A stretch of DNA of 30,843 nucleotides, from the NCBI GenBank assembly GCA_934229785.1, contig CAKQEA010000022.1:1-30843 (forward strand), written 5' to 3'. Position 1 is the stretch's first letter, and every line of letters begins with the position of its first letter. This document shows positions 30,806 to 30,843 of this stretch, piece after piece. The notes under the pieces are model-generated. The model did not search any database and was not told the origin of the DNA. It saw only the letters and a program-made list of their open reading frames with translations. Origin of the DNA: an uncultured Anaeroplasmataceae bacterium (GTDB lineage Bacteria > Bacillota_I > Bacilli_A > Acholeplasmatales > Anaeroplasmataceae). The translations under genes were made by a program, and so were the position numbers.

Positions 30806-30843
30806 AGGATTTTATATACTAAAGTATATAAGGTCCTTTTATT
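30806..30843 (+). terminator. Hairpin with T-tail at the right edge
   Basis: TTATATAC (30812-30819), loop TAAA, GTATATAA (30824-30831), with outer AGGA (30806-30809)/TCCT (30834-30837) and TTTTATT after it. It reads as a + terminator although no + gene is seen in the preceding 3 kb; it may close an antisense or converging transcript. Confidence 0.4.

Noticed and set aside
1..30843. TGA read as tryptophan (mycoplasma code)
   Set aside because: Several genes end in TGA at the expected overlap (2376, 3200, 19119) and Trp is encoded by TGG in conserved positions.
1..30843. CRISPR array, tRNA genes or prophage
   Set aside because: No regularly spaced direct repeats with unique spacers of CRISPR size, no tRNA cloverleaf noticed, and no phage structural or integrase cluster; the only tyrosine recombinase is XerD-like in a housekeeping operon.

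Overview
The window is a chromosomal segment of a low-GC Gram-positive bacterium (Bacillota; Erysipelotrichia or a neighbouring Bacilli/RF39-type lineage is my best guess, not proven). Supporting this are strong AT bias, AGGAGG/AGGTGAT ribosome binding sites, a class B (Bacillus-type) RNase P RNA, an rpsO-pnp pair, an xerD-deoB pair, and TPP and yybP-ykoY riboswitches. TGA serves as a stop codon (for example the stop at 3200), so this is not a TGA=Trp mycoplasma.

Layout. 0-1.7 kb: three minus-strand genes (a small Tyr/Pro-rich protein, an Mrp/NBP35 Fe-S carrier ATPase, a 95-aa conserved small protein). 1.7-4.5 kb: a four-gene overlapping operon with a secreted Ser/Thr-rich protein, a membrane-anchored protein, an ABC ATPase and its permease. 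4.6-6.1 kb: a large protein with a UPF0158-like part. 6.1-7.9 kb: a yybP-ykoY (Mn2+) riboswitch with its terminator ahead of a flotillin. 8.0-10.7 kb: rpsO and pnp. 10.9-12.0 kb: a GGDEF-GAF protein. 12.08-12.41 kb: rnpB. 12.5-14.4 kb: lepA. 14.5-16.2 kb: a consensus promoter with an inverted repeat driving an AbiEi-like winged-helix protein plus a two-TM coiled-coil protein. 16.3-18.1 kb: a HIT protein, then a TPP riboswitch with thiT and a small membrane protein. 18.2-23.5 kb: one compact operon of amidohydrolase, hemW-like, xerD, deoB and iron-type alcohol dehydrogenase.

From 23.6 to 26.4 kb there is an AT-rich stretch with no intact gene. It contains a 28-bp sequence at 25796-25823 (minus orientation) matching 22 of 28 positions of the Bacillus subtilis dif site as I recall it. 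To the left of it nearly all genes are on +; to the right (26.5-30.6 kb) all are on -. Base composition also changes from A-rich to T-rich on the + strand at about 25.5 kb. I therefore read this as the replication terminus, where the two replichores converge, with the gene for the XerD-type recombinase only 4.6 kb away. The desert carries eroded gene fragments and the first two of three 17-bp palindromes of form CTAGT-N7-ACTAG; the third lies right of dif at 29765-29781.

Right of the terminus lie a Fic-like winged-helix protein with a destroyed Fic motif, a TGS/ThrRS-like nucleoside kinase, and an S26-fold protein lacking the catalytic Ser/Lys. A 110-bp-periodic triple repeat sits between the last two. 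The most interesting items are the terminus/dif landscape with its palindromes, the Mn-riboswitch-controlled flotillin, the toxin-like ABC operon and the AbiEi-like/membrane-protein pair. All functional statements rest on reading the sequence; no searches were run.
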